DNA of 64,000 nucleotides from Xiphias gladius (Eukaryota > Chordata > Actinopteri > Istiophoriformes > Xiphiidae), in the NCBI RefSeq assembly GCF_016859285.1, contig NC_053401.1, positions 10,829,661-10,893,660 of the forward strand, written 5' to 3'. Position 1 is the stretch's first letter; the number at the start of each line of letters is the position of its first letter. Under the pieces are notes generated by a model. It was given only the letters and a program-made list of their open reading frames with translations, had not been told where the DNA came from and did no database searches. Below are positions 25,001 through 39,691 of the stretch, one piece after another. The position numbers and the translations under genes are program-made.

Positions 25001-28000
25001 AATTCAAATTCAAATTCAAAACTTGTGATTAAAGTTTGTTTTTAGGTAAGTGGTTGCCAGGCCCCATTTTTAAGGCCATGGCCAAAATATATAAAACTGT
25101 TTTTTAAAATTGTCAAACAAGTATAGGCCCAATAGACTCTGTGTATTGTGTGAATGAAAGTACATTTACATTAAACACTAGTCAATGATGTAGAAAGAAG
25201 AAAACATACTTGGGTCATCCAGCAAGTGAACATTTTCCTTTTACTTTGTCCATTATCATTTACCCTCCGGAACATGAAATCAGCAGTGTTAATGAGCGTT
25301 TGTGTGTGTGCGCGCGTGCGTGTGTTTGTGTGTGAATGCATGTATGCGTGCGCATGCGTGTGTGTATGAGTTTTTGCGCATTCAAGCTGACGTGTATTTG
25401 TTATTGTCTCTGCGGATGGGCAGGAAGAGCAGCACGCAAACACATCAGCCAATTATGATGTCGAGCTCCTGCATCACAGAGACGCTCACCTGGAGTTCTT
25501 TAAAAGTGGTGGGTAAAAGTGAAGTAATAAACATTTGAGCAGGACAGTTTATTAACATTTTTTACTGAGATCCAGCGGCAAAGGCCCCAAATATAAGAGG
25601 TAGTGTTAAAGGCTCCAGGCACAAATGCAGAAAATAAAGTAATTCAGAAACATTTGAGGCAAAATCTTCAAACATTGCTCAATGAATAAAGTTTTGTTGT
25701 GCTATTGTAATTTCAGTGTTTACATTATTTAACAACCATGTTGGGAAACAAGTCTGCGGTTTCTTTATGACATCCTGGGTGATTTAATCTATGTCCAGTA
25801 TATTTTAAAGTCAATAATTCATCATCAGAATCTAACAATTCACATGTCGTCTTTCCATTGTGCAGGAGACTTGCATATGGCTGGCACCAGCACTCGAGAA
25901 AATGGACTCAAAGAGACGGTTACACTGAAATGGTGCACTCCACGGACCAACAGCATAGGTGGGCACAGTCAGCTGATGTTCTTATTTGTCAGTTATTATT
26001 TCGTTTTTTAAATGTTTAATATGTATAGTACTCTTGAAAGTTTTACTTAGCCTAATGCCAGGTTAGGTGACATATGCATGTATGCTTTAAATTATTGTGA
26101 AAAATACTAAGTTTTTATTTTGAAATCGGTTCAAATTTCTGCGAATATACTCCCACAATAGTCTTGTTAGATGTAGTTGTTGAAGTAGTTGTAATTTAAG
26201 TAGAGACATACAATATTCGTTATTTAAAAAAATAAAAAAATAAAAAATTCCCACGAAGCTATGAAGTAGACAAGAGAAATGTATTGTGCAGGAAAGGGAG
26301 TTATCGATTGCAGGATTGCAGCATCTGTGATGAAAAATGCCGGATTTAGTTGAATGTACTTGTTGCTTTTTTTCCCCCCTCAGAGCTGCATTACTGTACC
26401 GGAGCTTATCGCATCTCCCCCACAGATGTAAACAGTCGTCCGTCGTCATGCTTGACAAATTTTCTCCTGAACGGTAAACTGGATAAACTCATTAATCTGT
26501 ATTTGTTTATTCTAATTTATCTACACTATTCATTGGTTGTTTATTGGAGCAGTGTTTCTTGTAATGTGACTGAGATACTGGATGACTTTTCCAAAAGTCC
26601 CGTTCAAGTCAGTAAGTGAGATTTACCTGTGAAAACCACAGGTCGATCAGTGCTGCTGGAGCAGCCCAGGAAGTCAGGGTCAAAGGTCATCAGCCACATG
26701 CTCAGCAGCCATGGCGGCGAGATCTTCCTGCATGTGCTCAACAGCAACCGCTCCACCCTGGAGGACCCGCCCTCCATCAGCGAGGGCTGCGGAGGTCGAG
26801 TGACAGACTACCGAATCACGGTGAGTTCAGCTCACCGTAACTGTGCTGAAATATGCAACAAAATTTTTCTGATAGTAACGGATTTTATTTTGTGTGTGTG
26901 TTTTCCTCAGGACTTTGGTGAATTCATGCGGGAGAACCGGCTGACTCCGGTGTCAGAGTCTTCCCATGATCCCTCGGGCAAGCTGCCAGCTGAGAGGGCT
27001 AAGGCGCAGCTGGAGCGTCACACTCGATACTGGCCAATGATCATCTCCCAGACCACCATCTTTAACATGCAGGCAGTAAGCAGCATTCTGCATTTCAGTC
27101 TTACAAGAGCAGTTTCCACCACGCTCTAAAATATTCGGCTTGTTGTTCCATGATGATATCATCTGAAAGTAAAAGATAATCTGCCTGCTGGTTTTTGGTT
27201 TGTTTTGGGTTTTTTTTGTTGAGAATTTGCTGCTTTCCATGTTTGTCCATGTCATTGTCCTTGTGTCTTGCTTTTTTCCTCCACTAGGTGGTTCCTCTAG
27301 CTAACCTGATAGTGAAGGAGACTCTGACTGAAGAGGACGTTCTGACCTGTCAGAAGACTGTTTACAACCTGGTAGACATGGAGAGGAAGAATGACCCACT
27401 TCCTATCTCTACCGTCGGATCCAGAGGCAAAGGCCCCAAGAGGTATTTATTTAAAAAAAAATGAAAAAAGAAAGGAAAACTTGACCTCCTCCATCCTTTG
27501 GCTTCCAGTAATAGAGTATCACCATCACAGTTTATGAAAATAAACAGTCAGCAGGGTCACTGGTGCACTGTTGTTAATTCCAGAGATGAACAGTATCGTA
27601 TAATGTGGAACGAGCTGGAAACATTGGTGAAAACTCACGCCGGAGCCACCGACCGACACCAGCGGGTTCTGGACTGCATCATCGCCTGCCGCAGCAAACC
27701 TCCCGAGGAGGAGGACAGAAAGAAGAGAGGGAGGAAGAGGGAAGACAGGGAGGACAGGGCAGAGAAAAACTGCAGCAAGGAAACGGACGACAAAAGCTGG
27801 CAGGACTCAGAGAGGTAAGTAGGGCTCGGACGTCTATAGTGTACTCATACCGGAAAATAATAATCACAGTTGAAGGAAAAAGAACAGTTGCTGAAATTTA
27901 GTGGCAAAAAACAGTCTTTTCTGTGGCTTTTGGATGGGATGGTTCACTCAGCTTTCTATTCTTCTACGTTACACCGTCTTGTTGTTTTTTTAACCTAAAA

Positions 28001-29239
28001 GGCTAAAGGGTTTGATGGATAAAGAAGAACAGGAGTCGGAAGTGATCAAGGATTCCCCTGACTCTCCAGAGCCGCTCAACAAGAAACCGCGCCTGTCCAC
28101 AGAGGAGGTTCAGCCCCCGGAGAGAGCGAAAGGTACCGATGCTCATCATACTCTCTCTTTAGACCAACCCCTAAAGTATCTTCTAGATTAAATCAGTCTA
28201 GCCCTAGTTAAAAGCAATAAATCATTCACAAACATTTCAAATTTATTGAAGAAACAGCAATCACAATGAATATCACTGATTATAGCAGGTTCCGTCTTTG
28301 GTCTTAGTATCGATGATACAGGATCGTCGGATGAAAAGCTGACAAGACAAAAATGGGACGTATTTCTAATAAAACTTTGGACAACACAAATTGCTACTTC
28401 ACTGATATTCCTTGATACTCAGATATTTTATGCAACAGTTTTATCTTGATCTGAAAGCACTGATGTAAGTCCATGCCAATATGTATTTAGCCTGGAGTGT
28501 GTCATTGGGATAATTAGTGTTTTTACAGTGTATTAATGGGCCAATATGATCTTATTACATTTTGAGTTTTATAATGCATGATTTAAATGCAAATGTATTT
28601 AATCAAGTTGTAATAGCTTTTTTTAAATAGATGGATTTACTTTAATCATTGAATAAAATCCAGCACACCAAGGCAGTATAATTATTTAGATGGAATGCTC
28701 CAGGCTCTGTAGATATGAACTAGTGTATCACCTGATGACATCAGTGAGGCCCCTTCTTGACATGTCTCCCTGTCGCTGCAGGTCCGGTCTCGCTCCTCAC
28801 CATGTGGTCCAATCGCATCACCACAGCCAATTCCAGAAAGCACCAAGAGTTTGTTGGAAGAGCGAGCTCCGTCAACAACAAGTTTGAGTTGTACCAGCAC
28901 CTCAAAGATGAGAATGGGTGTGTTCCTGGGAAATAGCAATCATCTGCCACTTTATGGGTGTAACATTCCTCTCACATTGAATGGATCCAAGTTGCTTCTT
29001 ATGTCTAAACCCCCTACATGTACACAGATACCCCCTCATATACACATAACAAATACAGTCACAAATACATAAGAGCTGGTAAAATAATTTATTTCGTGCC
29101 TTTTAATATATATTTGCCAGTCTTTGTTTTTACATGTCAAACAGGACTACATCTGAAACTTCATTATTTATGTATCAAACCTGACATTTTCCTTGTTTAC
29201 AGGATGGATGTTCACGAAAACGGCAAGGCCTCCAGATGA
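22025..29239 (+). CDS. ints13: Integrator complex subunit 13 (Asunder), 16 coding exons
   Basis: Nuclear subunit of Integrator, which cleaves nascent snRNA, enhancer and other Pol II transcripts; the family also acts in dynein positioning during mitosis. Coding exons: 22025-22249, 22363-22437, 22617-22819, 23239-23319, 23519-23609, 23792-23920, 25424-25508, 25866-25958, 26384-26473, 26642-26820, 26911-27075, 27288-27442, 27584-27814, 28002-28132, 28782-28917, 29203-29239. They total 2,106 nt, 701 aa, close to the human length (about 706). Landmarks: start [20 protein letters not shown], the VWA-like N-terminal half with [17 protein letters not shown] and [19 protein letters not shown], a basic nuclear-localisation stretch KKRGRKRED (about 569-577), and the C-terminal Integrator cleavage-module-binding region [10 protein letters not shown] (about 647-656). 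A non-coding exon precedes the ATG. A possible 24-nt extra exon lies between exons 6 and 7. Confidence 0.97.
24281..24304 (+). other. Candidate 24-nt cassette microexon in ints13
   Basis: A strong acceptor (TTCTGTTTTGCTAG) is followed after exactly 24 nt by a donor-like CAG|GTTAGT. The insert is open in frame 0 (PTLNVCEQ) and would sit between phase-0 exons 6 and 7, so inclusion keeps the ints13 frame. The human protein as I recall it has no residues here. Splicing cannot be proved from sequence alone. Confidence 0.35.
25297..25380. repeat. Imperfect (TG)n/(CG) alternating purine-pyrimidine tract
   Basis: About 80 bp of mostly alternating TG and CG steps in the ints13 intron, ending about 45 bp before the exon at 25424. 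It is prone to length variation and to the Z-DNA conformation. Confidence 0.85.
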
Positions 29240-29437
29240 TGTCTCTGTGTATACATCACCCGTCATCCCTTTCCGAGGATGAGATTGTGGACTGCAGTGT
29301 TTTTCAGACTTTGGTGCCACCTGATACGCCCAAAACAAGGACATCAAAATAAAATAGACAGTGAACTCTAACAAGGGATTTATACATTTTTTACCCATGA
29401 TTTTGTAGATAATGCCATTCACATATTGTGTTAACAC

Positions 29438-29443
29438 AATAAA
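29438..29443 (+). terminator. ints13 poly(A) signal
   Basis: Canonical AATAAA about 200 nt downstream of the ints13 stop codon (TGA at 29237-29239), a typical 3' UTR length for this gene. A weaker AATAAA-like run occurs near 29,347. Confidence 0.65.
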
Positions 29444-29459
29444 AGCTGTCAAAAGAGAA

Positions 29460-30455
29460 CTTTACTGTTGGCTTTTGCACAAATTATATTGAATTATAAA
29501 GTGATGAATTTTGATCTGCCTGTCATTCAATTGAACCAGGACAAAAACCCTCAGAGTTAATAGAGTGCTTCATTTTTCGTCAAGAAGTAAAATAGTATTG
29601 TTGCTGCTCTGTTTAAAAATTCAAAATGAAAGCTGCACTAAAAGTTGTGAATCTGAATCATGTTTGCTTCTGATGGACTGGAATTGTGAGATTCAATTGT
29701 TACAAAAATCATGCAGGGAATTTTTATGCCTTTTCTTAAAAATTTAATTTAATTTTGTTTTTTTACTATATACCTCAGAAATAATGTGGAGGACGAGGCT
29801 GAAGTGCTGTGTCAACAGTTTTTCATCTTTGCTCATATCATAATGGAAGTGGCCTCTCGTCACCTTATGTGAGGTTAATCCACAGTCTCAGCGGAGGTCT
29901 GGGGCAGCTCAGGTTGGAACAGCTGCGGCCGCCTTGGTGTTATCGCTCTCAGATCTCTGCTTTGCACTTTGAGCAGGTGGTTTTGGGGCCAAAAGGCGAC
30001 TGTTCTTTACCTTCCGTGACCACTGCCGGGACTGGGTGTAGTAGAAAAACAGTCTCGTCTGTAGCTCACAGGTCCAACTTTGGTGATAGGGAACTGGAAG
30101 CATTGATTCTCTGAGTTCAGGGTTGAGTGATTCAAATGCAGACCTCATTGCCAACCACATGCTCTGTATTTGATCGTGGCAATGTGTTATTGTAATTGGG
30201 CCCATCTCCCCTGAGATGCAGACAACAACGTGAACCATGGAAACAACAGAGGTGGTGGCTGCTAAAACTGTTAAAGAGGCAAGACAGTGTTCTCAGCAAA
30301 AGCTCCACTCTGGCAGTGACAGAGGATGGAAGTGGAGGCTGCGTTGAGCTGTCAGGGTGAAAACGTGACAGGGTTCAAGGGAGCTGCAAAGCAGATTCGG
30401 AGTCGGATTCAGTGCTATGGAGCAATGATTTGATGTCCGGTTTCCTGTTTTGATA
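29460..30455. other. Intergenic downstream of ints13, no gene recognised
   Basis: No coding exon could be supported. A 101-codon plus-strand frame (29809-30114) and a 109-codon minus-strand frame (29909-30238) overlap each other and have no family resemblance. Confidence 0.4.
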
Positions 30456-30770
30456 GTACCTTGTGTAGAGCTGCAAAATTATCTGCAACTGTTGTGATAA
30501 TCAATTTATCGTTTTAGTCATTTTTCGAGAAAAAAATGCTAAACATTTGCTTCTTCCAGCTTCTCAAATGTGAGAACTTGCAGGTTTTCTTTGTCATATG
30601 GTAGTGAACTGAACATGCTTTTGGACTGCTGGTTGGATAAAACAAGCCATCGAAACAGATCACCTTGGGCTGTGGGAAATTTTGACAGGCTTTTTTCCCT
30701 GTCGCCTGACATTTTATAGACAAAAAGATTAATTTATAATGAAAATAATCATTAGTTGCAGCATACCTAT
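30456..30770. repeat. Teleost interspersed repeat, copy 1
   Basis: It begins near GCAAAATTATCTGCAACTG and ends near TTAGTTGCAGC. It includes TTATCGTTTTAGTCATTTTTC, TTCTCAAATGTGAGAACTTG and TTTTATAGACAAAAAGATTA. The ends form an inverted TGCAACTA/TTAGTTGCA motif. A second copy in the same orientation is at 41,705-42,025. I recall this as a very abundant short fish repeat of the 'cgattaatcgattagttg' type. Confidence 0.7.
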
Positions 30771-33700
30771 TCTTCTGTGCTTTGTTCTGGTACATAACGT
30801 TCACATTTTTGCGTTTCATTGGTGTAATTAGATTCCACAGCCTTGCTCAATGGCAACGACGACTGGTGCATATTTGAGACAGAAGCTGAGGAACTTGATG
30901 GCTGGACTGCGCTTTGTCGTCTATCTGGGGAAAGGCCTAAAGCCAGTAATGATGTGTATGTTATTAACAGAACAGACAGAGCATGCTCCATTGTTTTGTT
31001 GGGGTAGGTACCTTTAATTGGCGCGGTGCAGCAACTGACATACACATGATCCTTTGCCACGGACTGACCACATCATTGGAGTGAAGGCTCTAGACTCTGT
31101 ATTAGATGAATGGAAGATGTAGTGTATGGCTCTTGAGCAGTAGAGGGAGCAGTTGGATCAAAATGGCCCTCAGAAGCTGGCCCAGTGCTCTTAGATATTG
31201 AAAGCAGAACTGGATAAGTCACACTTGGGCCTAGTTTAATTTCAGAAACTGTGCACTAAATACTGGATTTGTGATAATAGATGACTCAAGTTGTCCAATA
31301 AAAAGGCCAAGCTCGTATAGTAAAGCTGACGTAAGCATCGTCATTGAGGGCCCCAACAAGACCGTCGAGAGCAAAGACTCAGTTTGTCCAGTGTCAGCTG
31401 ACCCGTTAATGCGTTGGTCGATGATACGTCCTGAGCTGTTACATTTAGCTCGTACATCCCATCCTGATTCATCCCAGTGGGAGCTGGGGACAGATGTTGA
31501 ATTGTCTCAGTTTGCAGTTATTGATAATTGCTCTGTCATTAACATGAGGTTGGCAACTGTTTGTCATGATTTGCCCCTCTTTGTGACTTCCTGCCCGGAT
31601 GCCGCTATTATTTCACTGTTATATTTTTAAACGACTTACCTTGTGTGTCTGTTGGTTGTTTTACTTCTTGCCAAAATATATCTATCAATATATCTATAGA
31701 TATCTATTTATTTATAAACAGTTTTCTATCACTTATTCATTGTATTCAACCAGTAAATCTAAAGCTGCTGCACTCAAATTTGTTTTAGTATCAATGGATC
31801 AAATGACTACATATGTTAAATTTGACGATCATAGTGAGGAACACACAGATAATTATCACCCAACTACACAGTTCCCCTCAGTGTTTTGGTGTCTTTTAGC
31901 TCTATGTTTTGGATTCACTCTAACCGCTCATGATTGCATGATTTTTCGGCCACAGCCGGCGGCTGTTTTCAGCAAAAAAGCTCCAAAAACCGAGCATCTT
32001 AAGGTAGGTATGCTTCATTCAACCAATAATGGCAAAGTAGGAAAAAGTAGAAAAAAACTACCTGTTATTCTGATTTAGGAGGGTTAATACATTTTTTCCA
32101 AGATGGTTTCCCCACTGCTAGCTTTGTAGTTGCACAATTAAATTAGCTATTTTTGCATTTTATGTATTTGGGACCATTCATTAAAAGTATAACCAGATAC
32201 AAACTAAACTGTGTCAAGCTTCTCTTAAATGAAATTAAATCGGTTGTATTGGTTTTAATATTGAATTTTATAGAGATGTAACTAATTTGCGGAGCATTCG
32301 GCAGCCAAAGATCCAGATATTTCCCTCTGGAGTTGTAGAAACCAAATGATTAAAAAAAAGAAAAGAGTGTGAATATTGGATTTAGATTCATCAGGTGCCC
32401 AGAAATAAGACTCCAACTAAATGCTAATGTTGCTCTGTATCTGCTGGAAGTGTAAATAAGCAAATGTTAACTAACTTGTTGCTATGGCAACTTAAAAAGT
32501 GATAATGCGACTGTACTGTTGCCCTCAAGAGGCCAAAAAAAAAAAGAAAGAAAACAAACTCAGTTAATGCAGTTTTAAATAATTTTCTCTCTTTTGTGTG
32601 TTTAATTGGACTCATTATTCTATGTTATGTATTTCTTTGTAGTCTTCACCATAACATACAACATAGTCATTTGTTTTCCATGTCATCCACACGTCTCATA
32701 TTTCCATCGCTACATTAGGCCATATGTTCCTCCATTCATGCCTCCATTGAGCTCCATTCAGCTGTGGGCTCCCCTTTCACACAAGGTCAAGTCATTCCAA
32801 CATATGACCTGAATGACTAAGCACCCAGAACAATCCCATATAGTCATATAGAAGTCAACAGCAGCAGACTTGCCCTGTGAGCTCACTGTTGGCTGACTTT
32901 CTGAGTCAGTGTGGTTGGCTCTGTGATATTCAGTCCGGAGGGAGGTTTCCTTCAGATGAGGTCGGGGGGGTCAGACGAGTGGCGTGCGATTTCCCTGTCG
33001 ACGGCCTCATGTGTCGGCGTGGAAGTGACACTGTCAGAGGCTGGGGTCAGCGGCAGTGAAGGGCGAGTGCTGTGCGGTGTGGGTGAGGGTAGCAATGTTG
33101 GGAGAGTGGTGTCGGCTGATGGTTCCCCGACAAAATGTCTGACTCCTGATGCTTGTCCAGGCAGAGACGGTGAAGAACATGATTCTGTGGTCCAGAAATA
33201 CTTAATTATGTATCTGCTGCGAGTTGTGATGCTTGCTCACTGCAGCCGGTCGCTTCGACAAGAGCTCTCATTTTTTGAGGCAAAAAGCCCAGCTTGCTTT
33301 ATATGTTCCTGATGATTGCAAACTGAAAACCAGGTTTGATGCCTGCAGATAAATTCCACATCGACTTGACATGTGCAAAGTTGTCAAGACTAATTTTTCC
33401 AGTGCAATAAATGCTTTTCGCTACAGGACAGTATTAAAAGTATTTAAAAAAAGAAGAGAATTCGAGGGAACCTGTATTTTTTGCATGTGATTTGTTTTTA
33501 AAGTAATGACAGGCATCTCTGGATTTATGTCAGAGTGCTACATTAGCATCTTAAAAGCATTCCCCTCGGAAGTAAACTTGAAAACCTTCTCGGGTGAAGC
33601 TTGGAAAGTATCAGCCTGTGTGCCAGAGGGCTACGGTAAAAATTCTTTGCTTAAAGAGTTTACGGCACTTTCTCTCGAATGCAATGAAATGCCCAACAAA

Positions 33701-36480
33701 ACCTCAGTGTAACTCTGTAACAGTGTCATTTTTTTTTTGTGACACCGTGGGGCAGTGTTTCAAATTCCATTGTAAACGTAAATCCTGTAAAGAGTGATGC
33801 CAGACACGAAGCATTCTAGCCGTCACAACGATGATTTTACTGCAGCTGTCACAAAAAAACGCCTCCGCAGTCCCAAGCTGCCCTCAGGCCGACACAGAGT
33901 CTCAGGAGGCCACTCTCACAGGATCTCAGGTCTCGTGGATCATTATTTTTGACGCCATCATGGACCTGTATGCTGCTAAGTACTTTATCTACACATGCGC
34001 GGATTTATCCCCCGGTTACACAGACAAACACGTTTTGTAACCTGTAAGTCATAGTGTATGTGTTGTGGGATTGTGAATGTATTTTAGGAAGCAACAGTGG
34101 CGATTAAAAAAAAACAAAACAAACTCAACACCAGGACTCCATTCGACAAAAGGTTAACGCAAGTATTGAACAACGCTCCATGTACGTTGTTTACAGTCAG
34201 TTGCTCACGTTTTCAAAGCATATCTCATTTTCCGAAAATTCCAAACAACGATCTTAAAACTCACACACCAAACCCCATACATCTCTTACATTCAAAGCAG
34301 TCCCCTCAGAATTAAGTTCATCATTAGCTGGAACACAGCCAAATCTCTAAAAGCCAACTGAACACCGATGTGGTCGGTGGAAACCACAAACAAAAATGCA
34401 TGAAATGGTTTTTAATACATGAATTAAATAGATTTTTAGTTAAGACATAATACTCATTTGGATTTGTAAAGTCTTCTGTATGTGCTATTTAAAAAAAAAA
34501 AAAAATCAAGACAATTAACCTGTATGGTGCCTTTTATTTCTGGCTCGCCACAGGACACAACAAATGCATCCTTGTTATACTTTAGCAGCAGCAGTGGTGG
34601 TGGCACATGCAGCACTTCCCCCTTAAGTGTCTTCCACGTGAGCACTCGAGATTCTTTCAGTGAAGATTGTGCCAGATGTGGAGAATCAAGTGTCTTAAGT
34701 TCCAGTGTTAACCGTAAGACCCCGGTGCGTTCAGATAATTAATGAGCAGCCCTATTCTGTCTCCAGATTTCTGTTTTCACAAGACAATAAATACCTGACC
34801 TCATATGTCAGAGAACAATTGCTGCAAAGTCTTTTGTTCAACATTTATCCCTGTTTGATCATTTTTTTCTATGTTCTCTCTAATTTCCCCGTCTACTTAA
34901 CGCCACAATTTCAACCAAACAATTTCTTCTGTTCTCCTAGTTTAGTTTGTTAAGTCTAGTTGTCTTTTTTTTTTTTTTTTTTTTTTGCGAAAAATGTGAA
35001 AAAAAAAAAGAATGGATTTGTTTTGTTTTTGTTTGATCACATTTTGGTGACTTAACATTAGACTTAGACATAATTCTCAACTAATACAGAGTAATATTGA
35101 CAAAAAAGACTATTTATCCATCTAAAAAAAATGTATGGATATTTTGTTTGCTGGCAGCTTAAGTATTTTTCTGTAACTGTTTCTTTATCTCATCCTGTCA
35201 GAGAAGGGCTCACTGCCTCACCCTTTCATCTGTACTGACTCCCCGCCTTCTTGTCTCCCTGGGTCCTTGTCAATCTCTGTTTAGGATGGGCAGATAGAAG
35301 GGAGGCAACACACTTCTCGCCAATACCAGACACTTTAAGGTTGTACAACCCCCAGCCCTCAGTCTGAGTCTGTCACCTAAACACCACCCAGTGGGGCGAA
35401 GTGGTGTCTCCATCGGCCAGGGACAGCTGGGGGGAAAAAGTAAAGCCGATGGTAGTAGTTTGAATTTAATTGTGTGTGTGTGTCCATGCTTGTATTGAGT
35501 AAAAGAGCTTGAGACTGCTTCCGGATTCCAGACATAGCACTCTTCGACGGCATTCCGGCAGAGTTACTAAAGCAGGAAGGGGAACCGCCGCGCAAAAACA
35601 GCCCATCAACACACAGCCGGGGCTCCGGAAGATGAAAATAAGGCTGGACAAAGCTTTAAAAGGTAGTTTTGACCTGGGTTTTTGCCTTCCTGGGCACGTT
35701 TCTTCAGGTGCTGACCCCAACCGCACTACACGCTATGAATGTGGTAATTTCACAAAATACATAACATGGCTCGTTTAATGTAATAGTAACATATCACAGA
35801 TATGCCAGATAGAACAAAAATAATTGTCGCTGTTGCTTTTAAACCCGTGTTACATCCTTTTTATCCAAATATTTGTAACTGCAGCATGGTTCCAGCGTTT
35901 AGACATACAGCATCTGCACCCAAATTTGTCCTACGATTGTCAAGTGGTTGCAGTGTTGCAACAAAGCGTTGCAGCAAAGGGGGGCTTAACAAAGAGAGGT
36001 GATCCCGCCTTGGACGTGAAGTTGGGAGGCCCACCGGCCGCCGTCCGTAAAACGGACGAGGGCGCTTGACAGGGACGTCGCCCGTTGGCCACTCAGCTGC
36101 AGCTGAATCAGCTGCAACTGAATCGACTTGTGTGTCAGGTTTTGGTCAGAGCGTGAATGCCGGCATGTGAGTGACGCGTTTGACTGTCGTGCACTGCACG
36201 TGAGAGCCTTTGAAAAAACCTGGCGTCGCCTCCGGAACTATTCCTCTGTATCACGAGGCATTCACGACGAAATGAGCAACAGTCGCAGGTAAAGCAAGAC
36301 TAAGAGTCTGCAGACCTGCTACCGGCTTTTTGTGCGACAGTTGGGATTTACAGTTACAATGCAAAAATAAAATACAAATAAAACATGTTAAATCAATCAA
36401 AAATGAGGCGCTACTTCCCAAACACTGTTTGTCCTTCTCCTTGTCGTGCTTCGTACTTATCATCAATTCTCTTTGTCCTT
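30771..36480. other. Long intergenic stretch with no recognised gene
   Basis: About 5.7 kb between repeats. The longest frames are plus strand 31271-31630 (119 codons), 31599-32078 (159 codons) and 32911-33312 (133 codons). None shows a domain, a convincing exon boundary or similarity that I know. Sequence at 32,930-33,190 and 35,990-36,130 is GC-richer than its surroundings. A poly-T run lies at about 34,966-34,986. Confidence 0.4.
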
Positions 36481-36483
36481 TGT

Positions 36484-36485
<2 letters not shown>

Positions 36486-36542
<57 letters not shown>

Positions 36543-36550
36543 ATATATAC
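36486..36550. repeat. (TA)n microsatellite
   Basis: About 60 bp of nearly pure TA dinucleotides, with a few CA/AA interruptions near its right end. Likely polymorphic. Confidence 0.95.
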
Positions 36551-37608
36551 ACTCTTTGGTGGTGAGATTTTTCATTAGTAATGTGTGACCCTAAACTTCT
36601 ACAATGTAAAAGCTAAATTTAAAAAAAAATAGTTTTCTCTTCTTTTCTTTATCAAGCAGAAATTCATTTGTAATTAATTCTCTTGCATCAACTTATTTAA
36701 AGAAAAGTAGTGCATTAAGAGTTGGCGTGTCCCATCATACTTAACAACCTAGTCGCAGGAACAGCCAGCTGCTAAGTACAAGTTGGAGACTGCAAAGGAG
36801 ACTGACAAACCTGTACCCACAATGTGCATAGGCAAGGTTTGGTTATTTACATGGCATAATTCACACACACTGGCAATTTAAAGTGCTTTGCAAATGAGCA
36901 AATAGAAGAACTATGACGACTGGGGGCCATTTTGAACTGGATCAACCGGAGAATGGTAGAAAAAGCAGCTGAATAAAGGAGATCAGGGTTTGTGAATTTG
37001 TATTCATTGTTGTACTAATAAATATTTACTGCACATATAAACAGAAGAGCCAAATCCCCCAGAATCTGACAAATTCAAGGCTGTTAAAGTCTCTCTTTTC
37101 CACAATTTATTATCTGTATTTTCGATGAAAAACAAAAAAACAAAGCAACAAACAAAACCCCACCACTCACCACAAAAACAGATGGCTGGCATTAGTTGGT
37201 GAGAAAAAGCAAACTGTGGGAAATGATCAGGAGGCGGGGAGGGGGGTCGCACGGAGAGATTATGCAGCAGCGGTGCATGTGAATTGACACAACAACAGCT
37301 GCCAGATTATCAGTACACACTGTCGTGAATTTATCGTTCTAGTTTTAATATTAAATTGCAGATTGTAAGCCCGGTGTGCATACATGTGTATAGGTGTGTA
37401 GGTATGTGCCCATACAAATATGTATACATAGTTCATGTTTGTGTATGGAGGTAGTTATGCAGAGGAATAAAAAGTTGGACAACATGTGTATGTTTTCTGG
37501 AGATATGTCCAGTGTAGTAGCTAAAAAACAGCTTCACCACATTTCGAATCAACTCTCGGAACAGTCGGCTCAGTAGTGCTGATCGACCACAGAAGTCAAG
37601 GAGGTTCA
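36551..37608. other. Intergenic, no gene recognised
   Basis: AT-rich spacer between the TA microsatellite and the first Tc1-like fragment. No coding exon is supported. Confidence 0.4.
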
Positions 37609-37795
37609 TACGGTCCTGGTTGAAATTAGTGGCACCCGAGACTTTTAAGTACAGAATTTAGACGATCTTCGGAAATAAATGCATATTAACCAGTTTTGTA
37701 AAATCTAAATATTTTTAACAAAACGTCCGAACGAAATAAAATAAGAAAAAAAACTAAACTTTCATAATAGTGAAAAAATAGAAACACGGCCTCTT
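37609..37795. mobile_element. Fragment of a Tc1-like transposon (one terminal region only)
   Basis: It begins TACGGTCCTGGTTGAAATTA and continues GTGGCACCC and ACAGAATTTAGA, then stays alignable by eye to the left terminal about 190 bp of the full-length element at 38,131. No transposase or second end is attached, so this is a solo terminal fragment of the same family. Confidence 0.75.
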
Positions 37796-38130
37796 TAGAG
37801 GACACAGATGTCATCGGGTCAACACAGGTGTCCCGCCTGCTGTTTGTCTTTCATTCCTTCAGCCTTACAAAGAAACTTTTTTTTGGCTTTCTCTGTTCCT
37901 CTCTCTGCTTCTGTTTGGCAATGGCGACAAACCCGGTGTCAAAGTGCAGTGGAATGACACCACTTTCCCACTGAGTGTGGCTGTGTTGTGGGAGCGTGAA
38001 CGCGTGAGTCTTTGTGTGCAGAAATATGCAGCGTGTTCCAGGGTAGCCTAGTATAGACCCTGGAAATGAGCAATTATGTTTGCCATGTAATCAAATCAAG
38101 AAAGTACTTCGACACCACATAATAGTGTAA

Positions 38131-39691
<1,561 letters not shown>

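Noticed and set aside
31271-32078. Two overlapping plus-strand open frames of 119 and 159 codons
   Set aside because: No domain, no Kozak context or splice boundaries, AT-rich codon use, and they overlap in different frames.
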